Assembly (NCBI GenBank): GCA_037013495.1
Contig: CM072809.1
Span: 8,751,001-8,815,000, forward strand
Direction of reading: 5' to 3'
Length of the DNA stretch: 64,000 nt
Source: Hippophae tibetana
Lineage: Eukaryota > Streptophyta > Magnoliopsida > Rosales > Elaeagnaceae
Shown: one piece after another, positions 36,319-50,218 of the stretch
How positions within the stretch are numbered: the stretch's first letter is position 1
Layout: each line of letters opens with the position of its first letter
Made by a program: the position numbers and the translations under genes
Notes under the pieces: generated by a model
Seen by the model: only the letters and a program-made list of their open reading frames with translations
Databases searched by the model: none
What the model was told of the DNA's origin: nothing

Positions 36319-37986
36319 AACAAAGGACTTGTTTTTGCTAGAGAAAGTGAAGACAATCCAATAGCTGGAGTAGTTGGTTTAGGATGGGGAAAACATCCAT
36401 TGATAACCAAATGAGATTTCAAAACCAAGTCGTTTCTCTTATTGTCTAGCACCATTTTGGTAATCTAATAGGTGGTCATTTATGAGATTTGGTGCTGATA
36501 TACCTCGACGGACAAACCTACATGTAAGACCAATATTTCCTGCCTAGTTCAGACCCAACCGGTCCTTATTTCTTGGACTTGCAGGCAATAACTATTGACT
36601 TGACTAATAATAATTCTGTAAGAATAAGGCACAGTGGTTGTTGTGTAATTGATTCTGCTACTGAAATTTCACGCATAGATTCAGAAACTATTTGGTGCTA
36701 AAAAAATTAAACAAGGAGGAGCAGACTTAGAGGTAATTTATGAAGTGAAAGAAGGGAAATTCGTAATTTACCGAGAATTTGCAAAATGCTGATATTAAGG
36801 TTAAGGCTGAATACTCGTGGTAAAACTGTGATTAAAAGTTTTAAAGATGATATTTTTTGTTGTTTTTTTTTTTTTTTTGTATTTCTTTTGTATGGAAGTG
36901 ACGAAAGGTGCACATCAAGGCATCACTATTAATGGAACTTTTCGGCAAACTGATTACCGTTTCATATGAAATAATAATCAACTTACTTTGTCTTTCACTC
37001 CTGAGATTTGCGATGGATTAATTACTCAACTACTCTAGTCTTGTTTTAAGCAAGTATTAACTTACATTAGCATATATACCTATTTGCTGTCTCTCGTTCT
37101 TTTATATTGTTTGGCTATTTCATTGGTTCAAATCCAATAATCTTTCTGGAAAAAAAAATCAAATAATTTTGTTTTATTTTTCGTACCGATTGATTTTTGT
37201 ATGGCTTTAACGTATGAAATCCTCCTCCTTCTTCTTGTTAATATTAACCATTAAGGGCATTCCAATGACAGAATTCAAAGAAAGAAAGAAAAATGCTATT
37301 AGAACAATAAGTGAGTGTTTTAGAAATTCATTACCTTAAACTTTTATTTTATCAAATAAAAAAATTAAATATGATTATTTTATTTAAATTTAAATTTTAT
37401 GAAGAGATAAACTTAAATTTATAAACTTTTTTTATTTTGTGGTCTCTGGCTCTCTGCAGTCAAGCTTGAAGGACTTTCCTTTTTCTTTTCCTATTTGCTT
37501 TTGACAATTAGGGAAAATAGCGCCATTCGCCAATAATTATTGTGAAAAGGAAATTTAAGTCATATATCAATTTCTTGCACAATCTAACTTCATTGTTATT
37601 AAAAATTAATGGTTTAATAACATAAGGTATTTTATTTTTTAAAATTATTTTTTTCATTTTATTTAAATACATTAGATAAATATTATTTTAATTTGAATAA
37701 ATGCAATTCAAAATTTAAAAATAAAAATATAAAAAATTGTGCAATCATATATATATTTTTTAAGAAATTATAAGTATAAGAGATTTTAATATACAAAATA
37801 TTTATTTATAAATTAGATTTTAGACTGATTATCAAGTCCAACAAGTTAAGTAAAATTAATGGTTGGGTTATGGTTAGTCATAATTTAGAAATAGTCTTCA
37901 TGACTTATACATAATGTTACACTTGTGTATTCACTAACATATGTTTATAACACTTACAATTATTTTTTGTGCTATAGTTTATGTTG

Positions 37987-38172
37987 GTCAATCGATCGAC
38001 TAATGGATTCAATCTATCGTGTGGTTAGATCAATGTCGAGATTGACTTGGGTTGTTTTTGAGATTATTCAATCGATTGGACTTCAATTGACTTATGTCAA
38101 GACTCTCTTGGTTTGTTTTTGAGTTTACTCAATCAATCAAACTTTGATCAACTTCTATCGAGACCCTCATCT
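37987..38172. repeat. Degenerate 60-75-bp direct repeats with ATCGATTG motifs
   Basis: Three imperfect units share CAATCGATYGAC, a TCGAGAYTGAC or TCAAGACTCTC block and TTGTTTTTGAG. Repeats of this style occur in LTR promoters of some plant retroelements. No internal domain is attached. Confidence 0.5.
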
Positions 38173-41100
38173 CAAGTCAATTTCTTAATGTTTTTTTATC
38201 AATCGTTCAAAGGACTCAATTGAGTAAGTGAGCAATAATCGTGACTTAAGAATCTTTTTTTAAAATTGAGCTCTATGTGATTTTACAAAATATCTTTATT
38301 TTAATCAATTGTTTTAGAATCTTAATAAATGTATTTTAATCTTTTCTATTGAAATCTAGGTTTAGCAATTCAAATCCTATAAATATACAAACCTTTGTTC
38401 ACTTTAAAATGACACAAGATATATAATTTTTAAGAGCTATTGTTGTCTTCTCTGTTCTTCTTTTCTTTGTAGCTATTTAAGTCAAATTGATTTTAGGTAT
38501 TTTGAATTATTGATTGATTTACAAATAATTATCTAGATTAATTTTTTATTATCTATTTTAAAAATTCTAATTTCTTGATCATTGATATATGTTCTAAACT
38601 AGGGTTAGATTTTTTTATTGAAATCCATTTAGAACACACCATTGACACTTATATTTTATGTGCTAATCTTCTATAAGTTGTTAAACGTATTTAATTGGTG
38701 AGTAGTTAATTGAAACGTTAATATGAATACTATTCATGTTAATTTTGAAAATTATAAAAATAGAGCAAAGACTCGCAAGTTAGTTACATTGGTGCAGTAT
38801 CTTAAAGAGAACAACTTAAGACCCAATTCATACTTAAAATTTTTATTTTCATGATGAAAAGTTAGGTGATTCGATGGATTGGTTCTTTTTTAATATGTGT
38901 GGCTTAAGTTTTTCATCCAAAAATATAGTGTGTTATTTTTATTTTATGTATTTTACTATTTACACTCGATTATATATCTGACCGTTTTGTTTAAATTACA
39001 AAATTATAAATTGATAAAAATTAAAATAATTTATTTACCTTTATTTGATACTATGCTAAAATTTTATTTTTCAATAATATTATAGATTAACTATAATAAT
39101 AAAATTGAATTAATATAAGACAACTTGTCATTTTTTTTTCATAAATATAGACGTGAGGTCTCTCTCCCTCTTACGAACTTAGTAACCAAAGAAAAAAAAA
39201 CACCATATTACGTCTAAGTAAAGAAAATAATTTTTTTTTCTTTTATAATTAATTGTGACTTCAATGGTCAATTCCTACGGACAATAATTAACCTAGTTTC
39301 TTCATCAAGTATTACTAAATCTTAATTTCTTAACTTTTATAAGAACACTTAAAATGTTTTTTAGCTAAATCAAATGGCAAATCGAACTCAGTGATGCTTT
39401 TTAGATCATTCCAAATTATAGTGTCATGATTAGGATCAAATTCCAGAAGTAGAGGGAAATTATTAGCACCCGTTCACAAGACCACCAATCCCAAACCTTA
39501 ATGTTCCACTATCTACATAACAAAATCTAGCTTAGATTATCAAGATAGGCAAAACTCATGACAAAAATATTTTTACTCAATTTTTTCAATAATGCGTGAT
39601 GCCTGATATGTAATCCTATAGAAAGATAGAGAAAAAAAAGTAAAAATAGGGTTGAGGGTAAAAATAGTCTATTTAATTAAGCTTTAGATATAGCTTAATT
39701 TTCTTGTTTTTAATCTGTATAATTTATTCATTGTAATTGTTAAAAATGTGTCGTCTAATTCTTTTGATTTGTTAAAAATATATTGATTAAAAACAAACTT
39801 TAATATTTATATTATTTAATAGTTTTTATCAATCTGTACGTAGAGAAATAACATATCTTTTATCCATTCCTTCTTAGCTTCAAAAATGACAACAAAACAT
39901 AAGACTAAATTGGCTGTATTTGAAGAGTAAGACTAAGTGGTTGTATTTGAAGAATAGGATATTAAATTACTAAACTATCCGGTTAATGAATCTTACCTAC
40001 TAATGAAGTTTACAAAACATTAAAATAATAAATATATATTGAAGTTTATCTTTTTAATATCCTTTTTCATAATAAAAAGAATTAAATAATATATTTTATA
40101 AGTAAAATGATTAATGGATAATAAATTTATAAACAAAAAGACTAACTATTAATTACTTGAAGATTATTTAAAAAATTGATCAATTGTAATTATTTATTTT
40201 GTTCTAAATTTTTTGAAATATCAAAAATATTTTATAAGTTTAAATAATAACAACCAAATTAATATAAGTTATGAAATTGAGCTAAATATATATATATTGT
40301 TATAAAACAATAATAAAAAAATGTTTTTATAATTTTTGAAAAACTCAACAGTAATTTTTCCTTTAAAAAGGTTATCCTAATATGTCCGAGATTATAGGAA
40401 CATTGTCACCAAATAATTAAAATGGCGCCCAAGCTAATTTCCTTAATCCCAATATGGAGAAGGGGTAACACCTGCACTCTAATTACTCTTCTAATAATTT
40501 TATATTGTTTGCCCCAAGTAAACCATCGTGGACTACTGTCAACATGTCAGTGATTTTTAAGATTCAAGAATAATTTGTAGTCTAGAACTGGTAAAAGTCG
40601 GTGATCTTTTTGCTAAGATCTAGCTCTCTCTCTTTTTTAATATATATATATATATAAATATATATTTGTTTACAATTATAAAAAACATAAGCAAAGTGAT
40701 AAGTTGTTGAGCTGATTTAAATGTGATTGTTCCAGGCAATAGCTGAACTACACGTGTCCCCACTTTAGTCGTTGAGACTTATAAGACAAGTTAGTACAAG
40801 TTTAAGAAAGTAACACCCTTATATAACCAATACATAAATATTAACTACAATTTATATTTACTTAAATATATTTTTATTATTAAAAATTAAATTCATTATT
40901 TTTATTTAAACTCGAATATATTAAATTATTATTATTTAAAATGATTTAATATTAATCATTATTTATATTTATTGTGATGTTATTTTTATTATTATAAATT
41001 TTTAAAGTATTAATTTATATAATTTAACACAAAAAAAATTATTACACCTTAATTTATAAATTAATCTACCTATCATAATTTAATTAAGATTATCTAAATA

Positions 41101-42407
41101 AATAACTATATAATTATTTGATAATCTTATATCTTAAACTTTACTTCACTGCATGCAAATGAAACTATTCTAACAATAACGCCCTAAAAATTAAGAGCAT
41201 CTCGGGATGTGTTTGGCCCTCCGCGTGGTCACCATGATCGATATAACAATAAAAAATTACAAAATATTAAATTGATTCTTATGTGTTCATACTACGTAAG
41301 ACATGCATGTTAAAATTTCAAAGAATTGAAAAGAAGAAAAAAAAAAGTTTTGAATCAGCTGACGACAAATAATCCTTCCAGAATTTTAGGGTTTTTAATT
41401 GTAATATACTTTTAATTACCTTTTGGTGTTAAAAAATATATTTATATTATTATGGTAATTTTTGATCAGTTAAGCTAAATTAACCTAAGCTTTTAACTTG
41501 GGGCTCAAACAAGATTCTAAGTTAAATATTATCGAAACATATATAATTTTAGGTTGCATCAGATATATATGATTTTTTAAAATAAATGAAAGCTCATAAA
41601 ATCTGACCCCTCTAATATTTTAGGTGGATTGGGTCTGATTTTGTGAATTGAATTAAGTCAGATTTTGAGTCTAAATTATAGGTGAAATTATAAAATAATA
41701 TCATAAAATATTTAAAGTTTATATATTTTATGAAATTTAAAATTAACACTGTACTTTGTGCGGAATTAATAATGTAAATATTGATAAGTTCGATCTTAAA
41801 GTTATTAAAATATGACTATGCATGTTAGACTTATTTAAACTTTAAGTCAACTTAGATCAAATCAAATCATTTGGGACTTATTAAATTTATACGACTCCTG
41901 AGAATATTTCTAATTTTCAAAATACTATAGTATTAAATTATAAAGAGAAATTTGAATTATTTTGATATTAATGTTTTCTTCTTAAAATACCAATTCTTTA
42001 AAAAATATTCTTTAACAGTAAAGATCTGTGGTATTTTATTTTGTCTTTTTATTACGTGCATTAATATGCATGGCCGTTGTAATTTTTGAAATTTTTTTTA
42101 ATCAAAAGATTTTTTAAATGATTTAAATTTATCACTTAAAATTAAAAAAATGTAAATAAACCATTAAATAAGAATTATTGTGATAGTGTTGACCTATTTT
42201 ATTTTACTTAATTATAAGTCAAAGTCTTTACTTTTTGTATTTGTTTTGCTTATTTTTATAATTTCAAATATAGGACAAATTTAACATAGCAGTGTGGTCA
42301 CGAGGCAGGATGAAAATGTGTCCTATATTATTATTATTAAAAAAGTGACATATATATATTTTAAAGAATCCAAATATCTTCTAAATCATACATAGTTTGA
42401 TAATAAA

Positions 42408-42485
<78 letters not shown>
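42408..42485. repeat. AAT microsatellite, 26 units
   Basis: Uninterrupted AAT repeat of 78 bp, likely highly polymorphic. Confidence 0.97.
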
Positions 42486-42488
<3 letters not shown>

Positions 42489-43376
42489 CGTGTTTTGTCT
42501 TTTATACAGTAAATGGTACTTTCTCAACACATAGATGTCTAATTAATCATGTTGCTACCAAGTAGGAAGTACATAAATAAATCGATGCAACTAATATATA
42601 ACATATAATACTCGCAATTATAAATTTATGCTTATGACTCAAATTCAGTGTTTTTTTACTTATTATCTTATATTAATATAATTTATTATAATTAAACAAA
42701 AACTTTAACCATCAATTACATAAATACATCATAATATATATAAAAAATAGTATAATTTTGTAATATATACCTCTAGTTTCAATAAAATACAAAAAAAAAA
42801 TTATGGAACTTTTTACATAATATTTAATAATTTTTTTAGATAATATTATATTACTAATAACTTTAATTTAACCTATAATAATTATTTATACACTTCTTAT
42901 AAAAAAAATCAATAAAATTAATCTATCTGGCGAATAATTCTCAATATTTTAATTATTAATATTTATTATTTAATCGGTAACAAATAAAATTTAAGATAAT
43001 TTTTATATTATTTAAGATAACTAGCATTATATTAAATTATTATTATTATAATCTAATAATTGTCAATATTTTAACTATTAATAAAAATCTTAAATAATTT
43101 TATTACTATGTGAATAATTTTATTCAAAAATTTATAAGATGTGAATATTACTTAATATGTGTATATATATTATTTAGAGAATATATCTTAATTAATTAAT
43201 TAAAAATTTAAATGAATAAAGAAAAAAAAGAGAAAGGAAAATAAAATAAAATAAATAGAAGACTGAGAAAATTACATTGGAACTTGAGATGGTGAGGCTT
43301 CAATCGCACATGATATGTTGAATAAGATTAAGAGTAAAATTAGGATCAAGCTGTTCCAATTAAACTCATCTAAATG

Positions 43377-43377
<1 letters not shown>

Positions 43378-43424
<47 letters not shown>
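43378..43424. repeat. TTA microsatellite, about 15 units
   Basis: Uninterrupted TTA repeat. It creates a poly-leucine run in the chance open frame 43315-43545, which is not called as a gene. It is complementary to the AAT array about 0.9 kb upstream. Confidence 0.95.
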
Positions 43425-45881
43425 TAGAAGAAACTCATGGAATTGGTCGGTAACCTCTTTTAGTCATACGATGAAAGCAGCCCATTATTCATGTCCTAAA
43501 ACTCGTAAGTCTATTTGCTTTAAAATTAAGAATTTTGTAAATTGATTTTTAATTAATACATGAAACTCACTAGGAACTATAAAGTAATCATTTTAGCTAG
43601 TTTATTGTACGGAAAATTACTAGATAACTTTCTAAGTTTTCAAAAATAACAAAAATATTCATCAACTTTAAAAAAAAAATTGCAATCATATCCCTCCATG
43701 CATTATTGTTTTATTATAAAATATTCTTCCAAATTTCAAGACTTTATTTTTTCTTATAAATATCTTTATTGATTTTTATTTTTTGAAATAGTGACAAAGA
43801 GGAGTGTAATTATTATTTTTTAAAATATGTAGAATTTTTTTTGTTGTTTCATAAAATATAGAAGAAGATATTTATCATTAATTATTTATATCAAAAGTAA
43901 ATTAACTTCTTAAAAAAGAACATATATATGTTTTAAATTCAATACTTTAAGTCATTTAATTAAAATAACACCCTCAATAAAATACGTGAATTAAGTACTT
44001 TCCTCTCAACATGATATTTTGCGTCTCTTATTTGTGAGAGACGTGGGTCACATATAATATGTGGGAGGAAGAGTGCATACAAGTTGCAACTCTTGTACTG
44101 TAGAATTCTTTTATAGGGCTCTCTTAAGTTGTTATAATACCTTAATGCATGAGCTTGCTTATGATTCATACATTAAAAAGGAAACTTAAGAGAGAAAGAA
44201 ACAAACGACATATATATCATAATATAACAACTTCGTTAATAACCCAATTAATTATTTTCTTGATATTCATTAAAGTCTAAAGTAGTCAGCTTGGTTCATG
44301 CATTAAGGTGTATATATACATTGGAAACTGGAAAAGTCATGACTCAGCATTTGGCAAACGGCGTTTGGGATTTTGAAAACCGTTAGTTAACAGTTTCGAT
44401 CGACCTTACTGTAAGTTGTTAGTTGTTATGTACTGTTAACTTCAGAGAAAGACTACCAAATTAATGTCTAGTGTCTATGTGTAATCCCAATATTGAACAT
44501 ATATAGCTCTGAAACTCCACTTGTCATATTGGAATTTTGCTCTAAACTTTCTCTACTCTTAACTTGTCACAATGCATTTCTTGGATAGATTGCAACAACA
44601 ATCTAATATATAACTCAGACATAGATTGCAACTTAGATATTGAAGAGTATATGGTTTCAGAAAAATGTTTGTCAGTACTCAGTCTCAAGTTTGAATAATC
44701 CGAACTATCATGCATATTATATATGTCAAATTCTGTTTTGGTCTCATATAATTACAAAAAATAAGTCGCCAACTTGAAAAGTACAACATTAATTACTCAT
44801 TGAGTAAAGGCAATGGCAATGAGAGGTTTCACAATTAATACGTGAGAGTTAGTACTAGTATTAAATGCTTAATTATAAATAGATTATGAATTATATGAAG
44901 TTATTTAGATAAAATAAACCCATTTAATTACATGTTCAAAAATAATATTAAAGTTTAATTTTTTTTATTAAATCTACTATTATTTTGCTTTTAAATTTAT
45001 GTACAAAACGAAAATATATTGTGAAACACATATTCAAAAGTAATAGGGTAAAAATGATAATATATATATACCCTTTAAAAAATAACATTCAATATTAATT
45101 CTCAAATAAAAATACCATTACTTGAGAGTTGGGATTTGAACTTGGTTAATTTTTTAAGCTATGAACACATTTTTCTTCCTTTAAGGCTGAACTGTTGTCA
45201 CATCACTAATGAAGTTTTCACTAGTAATTATATTAAAAAGACTTAAAAATTGAGTCATAAACAATAATTAATTAATTAAAATATAGTATAATCAGCAAAG
45301 TAAAAGAAAGCATAATATGAGTATTATGGTAATATGGTAATATTAGTTCATGGACATTAGCAAAGATGCAGCTATCTGCAAGTCTGAGCTAGGGTTGAAA
45401 GCTGATATGTATACAACAATATAAAGAGCCAGTCAAGTGACTTAAGCTAACAGAAGGCACTTGTAGTCATAACTCAAAATGTGATCCATTTAATCAGCCA
45501 AACAGAGTTTGTTAAACAGCTAGCTCAAAGCCCAAGGTCTTATAAGAAACTTTTTTTAATTTCTATGCTATCATAAAGAAATAGTGTTATATATGATATG
45601 AAAATAATTAATTATATGTAAATTTAAAAATATAAGATGATAAAATAATTGTGTCATCATTTAACAACATTTTATCAATCAAATTATATCATATAGATTG
45701 AAGTATGCATCCACTTGTAATAAAAAGTATTTTTGCATCACAGACATGTAACATTTATATAAATAACCTCCTAATGCCAAGAAGTATCACCAAGCCTTTT
45801 CTTAGTGAACTAAGTAACTTCTTCTTCTATTTCTTCTTCTTCCACTAAATACATTCACATTATACAACAACAACAACAAAA

Positions 45882-47330
45882 ATGACAACCATTCCAATTC
45901 ATCATTTGGCTTTTGTATTTGGCATTCTTGGTACTTCAACTTGTTATTCTCGCTTAATACTTAATTAACTACCCTTTATTGAGATTCTTGACATTCTTGA
46001 CATTCTTGGAATTCTTGATTTATTGTTTTTCTTTTTGTAATCTATCTGCTTATGTAGGTAATGTTGTGTCCTTCCTAGTCTATCTTGCTCCATTGTAAGC
46101 AACCTATATCTACTTCATTCTTTAAGTTTACAAATGCAATACTATAAATGTTTAAGTTTTTATATCAGCTCTTGAATTGAATCTTCTTATTTTTTTTTTT
46201 AGGCCAACGTTTTACAGGATAATAAAGAAAAGATCAACAGAAGGGTTTCAAAGTATACCATATTCGGTAGCTCTATTCAGTGCAATGTTAATGTTGTACT
46301 ATGCTTTCCTCAAGACAAACAATGCTGTTATTCTTATAACCATTAATTCAACTGGTTGCTTCATTGAAACTATATACCTCACTGTTTACATGATATTTGC
46401 TACTAGAAATGCCAGGGTAAGTTTTCTATTTTTCTCTTCTTCTTTTTTCCCTAAAATGTTTTTTTTTTCTTTTTTTTGGGTAATATAGTACTCACTTTTT
46501 GAATTTTTGTTTTTCAGATTTATACTACAAAACTACTAGTCCTTTTTAACTTGGTGGCTTATGGATTAATCTTATTTACTACCAAAACTCTGGTTCCAAA
46601 TCGTTCACTGCGGCTTAAAGTAATTGGATGGATTTGTGTTGTGTTTTCTGTCTGTGTTTTTGCTGCTCCTTTGAGTATCATGGTAATTAAACATCTCAAA
46701 TATTTATTGGAAAACTTAATTTTCTAATTCTCTTTAATTTATTATTTGAATTTATCTAATTCTATTTTTTTTTTATTTGGTTTGCGCAGAGGCTAGTTAT
46801 CAGAACAAAAAGTGTAGAGTACATGCCATTTCCTTTGTCATTTTGCTTAACTATTTCTGCTGTAATGTGGTTCTTCTATGGCTTTCTCATAAAGGATTGG
46901 TTTGTAGCGGTAAATCTTTGACTCTTTATTTCCTTGTGCTTATTTATACAATACATATATGTATCATATAAATAAGCACAAGGAATAATTCAACTTTCTT
47001 ATGTGATTGGTTAGATTTACAATAATTATGTATTATTATTACAACTTAGAAGATTTTGAAATAAATTTTTATAATTTTTGTATTATTAATTTTCAGGCAC
47101 CAAACATTCTAGGATTCACATTTGGGATTGCCCAAATGATATTGTATGTTGCCTACAAGAATTACAAGAAAAATGAACAAGTTTTGCCTGAATACAACAT
47201 ACAAGACACATCAAATGGCACAGACGAGTTAAATACAGAGAAAACCAAGGCCATCGATATCAATGAAGAAAAGAAACAGCAAGTCGAGACTAAGGTCTCG
47301 ACTGAGAATAATCATGAATCAATTGTTTGA
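45882..47330 (+). CDS. SWEET: SWEET sugar transporter, clade III type
   Basis: Six exons (45882-45930, 46058-46094, 46203-46416, 46518-46682, 46790-46909, 47097-47330) join in frame to 272 residues. The 37-nt second exon and phases match the usual SWEET gene model. Seven membrane segments form two MtN3/saliva triple-helix bundles: repeat 1 contains [20 protein letters not shown] and the pore-lining TINSTG; repeat 2 contains [26 protein letters not shown] and AAPNILGF, whose Asn pairs with that of repeat 1. SWEETs move sugars down their gradient; clade III members usually carry sucrose at the plasma membrane. The tail is hydrophilic and Lys/Glu-rich. Clade III placement is inferred from [18 protein letters not shown] and the long tail; the exact orthologue (SWEET9/10/12/NEC1-like) is not resolved. 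Confidence 0.95.
46930..46985. repeat. Near-perfect palindrome in SWEET intron 5
   Basis: Arms 46930-46948 and 46967-46985 are perfect 19-bp inverted repeats (TTCCTTGTGCTTATTTATA). The 18-base centre is itself a palindrome (ATACATATATGTAT) apart from two mismatched pairs. The whole 56 nt could fold as one long hairpin in the pre-mRNA. Confidence 0.93.
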
Positions 47331-48189
47331 TGGTGACCACCTTCATATATTGAAAACTAAGGTATATAACATAAGATCATAAATATTATTGGGAATTAAG
47401 AAAGAGGACTCTCCAGCCACAAGAAAATTAGGTGGATCGAGAAAAGGTTTCGAGATCATATATGAGAAGGTGGAAGCATAACATGACTATTGTTTCTTCC
47501 TAAGCTTGCATTAATGGGCTACTGTTAGATCATGTGGGCTCTTTTTTTTCTTTCCTTAATTAAAATTTGAGATGTAATACAAAAGGCTGCAACATACAGA
47601 TTTCAATTGATTAGTAAATATGAAATTAAATGCAGATTGCATCTATTGTATAGTTGTTGGTCATTTATTTTCGGATTAATTACCAAAATTACCTTTAAAC
47701 TTTATAATTTGTAAAAATATTTATTCCTTACTAATTAAAAGTTTAGAATTTAGTGGTAGATTAGTACTACCGTAACATAAGCATGTTATTTTACCATTTT
47801 TATTTACTGCATATCAATTAAGCTCTCCCTTTTTTTAATATTATTATTATTTCCTTTTTAGTCACTTATTAATACTTAATAGTTGTAAATAATTGTACTA
47901 GTTCATGTTTTTAAATGTTTCCTTTAAAGTTTGGAATTGATTGAGGGGAAGTCACGTGACTCCCTCAAGAGTTTAAACTTTTTAACATTTTTTTAATCAT
48001 TTGTGTACAAAAATGCACATATTAGTATTGGTCAAACATACATACACTAAACGATATAATAAATGACAAAAAAATAAAAATAAAAAGATGATTATTAAAT
48101 CAATAATCCAAAAAAATTAAGCAATAGTGAATCTTTTTGTTAAAAAATAAAGAAAATCAATTAATAATTAGTTTTCAAAACGTATAAAA
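47331..48189. other. SWEET 3' flank
   Basis: The first 250-300 bases look like the SWEET 3' UTR. The rest is AT-rich DNA without a recognised gene. Confidence 0.45.
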
Positions 48190-48475
48190 TATCCAATAGA
48201 TATTTTGTATTATAAAAATCCAATTGAGAGAAAAACATAGGAAAAAAATTTAGTTAGAGAAAATTAAAAGCAATTTTTTTTAGTGTAATTAAGTCATGAG
48301 TTGTAAATGTTGTAAACAGTTTGTATAATTTCTTAATTTTAGTAAAAATATATGTAATAGATTTAAAAAAGTAAACAAAATTGATCAAATTTTGTTATCA
48401 AATTGTATATTATTTTATATATTTTTGATTTCTTATTAATCTAACTTATTAAAAATTTGTATAATTTTCCGATAT
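48190..48475 (+). repeat. Decayed solo LTR of the second copia family, plus orientation
   Basis: The plus strand aligns with the reverse complement of 29193-29615: AATTGAGAGAAAAAC, AGAGAAAATT, TTAGTAAAAATAT, GTTATCAAATTGTATATTATTTT and TTTGTATAATTTTCCGA follow in the same order and spacing. The 5' third is hardest to align. No gag-pol sequence is attached on either side, so it is a solo LTR from unequal recombination. Confidence 0.7.
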
Positions 48476-50218
48476 TTAATTTTAAATGCAAAAACCTCTT
48501 TTTCTTTTTTATAAAGCAATATATTAAAAGAGTAATAAATTTTCATAAGTGCTTTCAAGTTTAAAAATGACATTTTTTAAATGTGTTTCTTTCTATAATT
48601 GCTTCCCAAACTCTTTTGACTAAAAACACTTTAAAGGAAATCACAAGCAAGATCTCTAACGAAATGAACGTGAAAACACAATCTAGTTATACTTAAACCA
48701 GACCTTTGTACAATATCTCTACCAAAGTGTAATAATGCTATAATAACGTGATTGTTAGATCTTCATGGTTTGGACGTAAATGTTAGAACCAACCATCACT
48801 TTAACATATTGAAAAAAATAGCCTATCCCTACTTTTGCCATTAAAATAGATTTGTCTTGCTAATCAACAATTGCAAGTATTGTATTGTATTGTATTTATT
48901 TATTCATTTTTAAAAAAATTACACTATTTAAATATTGTGTTTATTGGATAGGCTTAAATTAGAAGTCTTTTGAGTTGTTTGAGAATGTGTGAGGTGAGGT
49001 TGTAGTGTAGATAGGTGATTTTGCAGAGTCTATGAATGAATTAAGTCAAAATCAAATTCATTTTTTTGGTTTTAACAGGTATAAAGTTTTCTCTAAATAC
49101 GACTATATAAAAGAAAGAAAAAATTGGTTTCTTGTGCGATTGTTATTATCATATAAAAAAAATACTAATTTCGAAACAAATTTAAAATATAACTTAATAA
49201 AATAACATTCAATTTTTTTTTAAAATAAAGATTTGCTTTAATTATATTAGTGCTTTTTTCTTCTTTTTTCTTTCTCTCTAAAAAATAGGATTATCCTTAT
49301 TTTGATATCCATAGCCTTTACTGAAGCATTAAAAGGGGAAATATTATGCTTATATTTGGTTAAATTTCTTGAAACTCTTTCGAGCACAATTATCTCCATA
49401 AATATATATATATATATATAATATTAACAATATTTTTTTATCTATTTAATAATTTTTTTAATTAAAAGAATGCATTTATATATATATATATATATTAAAT
49501 TTCAATTGATTATAATTTTAATTTGCAAAATCATTCAATAATTAGTGATTAATATATTGAAAGTGTGCTTATTTAAAAATAAACTCCAATGTAATGTTAC
49601 TTATGAACAGTCAGAGTCCAATAAATATGTATTTCTTTTTATGTTATAATTTTTTACAATTAAAAAAATAAGTAAAATAAATATTTTAATTCATTTATTT
49701 ATAACTAACCGCCATATACAACAGCATATGCGGTATTTTGTTTTTTTCATCCTAGAAATTTTCAGGTGAACCCAAAACTCCCTCCAAACCTAAAACCTTT
49801 GCGCCCAGCCGTGTCTTGGCTCTCGGCCTCTTGCTGTCACGTTTAGCCGTCCACCCACCCTCGATTTTTGTTACAGTTCTTCCCCTGTACTCTACTGACC
49901 CCATCTGCCTCCGTAAACTTCACCCGGCTGTCAGAGTATCTCCGTCTGCTTCGCCAATAACCACTGCCTGTCGTCTACTGCTAGTGTTTAAGTGCTTAAG
50001 TAAGAAAAGTTCAGAGCATATATTGTTATTTTTTATTTTATCTTTTGCAATGAATTCTTTAATATGTTGAACTGTAATAACGAACCAATCGAATATTTGA
50101 GATCCGAGTGAATTTGGAAGAAAAAAAAAGGCGGACTTTGATTCTGCTCTCCTTTTGGCCCTAATTGATATATTTTTCCTGTGTGGATTTCTCATTGATT
50201 TCAGATTTCATTTTGACG
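48476..50218. other. Intergenic DNA and 5' region of the FYV7-like gene
   Basis: TA microsatellites lie near 49403-49422 and 49478-49494. From about 49740 the sequence becomes GC-richer (AACCTTTGCGCCCAGCCG), consistent with promoter and 5' UTR. An 84-codon upstream frame (49816-50070) has no recognised domain. Confidence 0.5.

Larger units (their letters stand above)
35618..37038 (+). pseudogene. Nepenthesin/CDR1-like aspartic protease pseudogene
   Basis: A TATA-like GTATAAATAT at 35581 precedes ATG 35618, which opens a signal-peptide-like MASATTLSFILLPLILLPNS. After frame changes the pepsin-fold protein is readable: TYVTQIGIGIFSTQNPS, SLVIDTGSDIIWTQCEGC (first catalytic DTGS intact), LFKLVFGCGIDNKGL, NPIAGVVGLGWGKHPLI, CCVIDSATEIS (second catalytic site, usually DSGT, reads DSAT), and finally TFRQTDYRF and FTPEIC near the stop at 37038. 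Secreted plant enzymes of this family act in defence and development. Several frameshifts, a 43-bp duplication and a GC-rich insertion kill this copy. Confidence 0.88.
37039..45881. other. Long AT-rich gene-free region
   Basis: No gene is supported across almost 9 kb. It contains the repeats listed separately. The stretch 38340-38650 (ending AGAACACACCATTGACA) may be an old LTR. The last 100 bp before 45882 are the SWEET 5' UTR, with a CAACAACAACAACAAAA leader. Confidence 0.5.

Noticed and set aside
37132..37145. tRNA B-box-like GGTTCAAATCC
   Set aside because: No A-box or cloverleaf can be placed upstream.
43315..43545. 76-codon frame with a poly-leucine run
   Set aside because: The run is created by the TTA microsatellite; flanking residues show no domain.
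50165..50218. N-terminal extension of the FYV7-like protein
   Set aside because: The extended frame has no ATG and the hydrophobic residues do not fit the basic family N-terminus; ATG 50219 is used.
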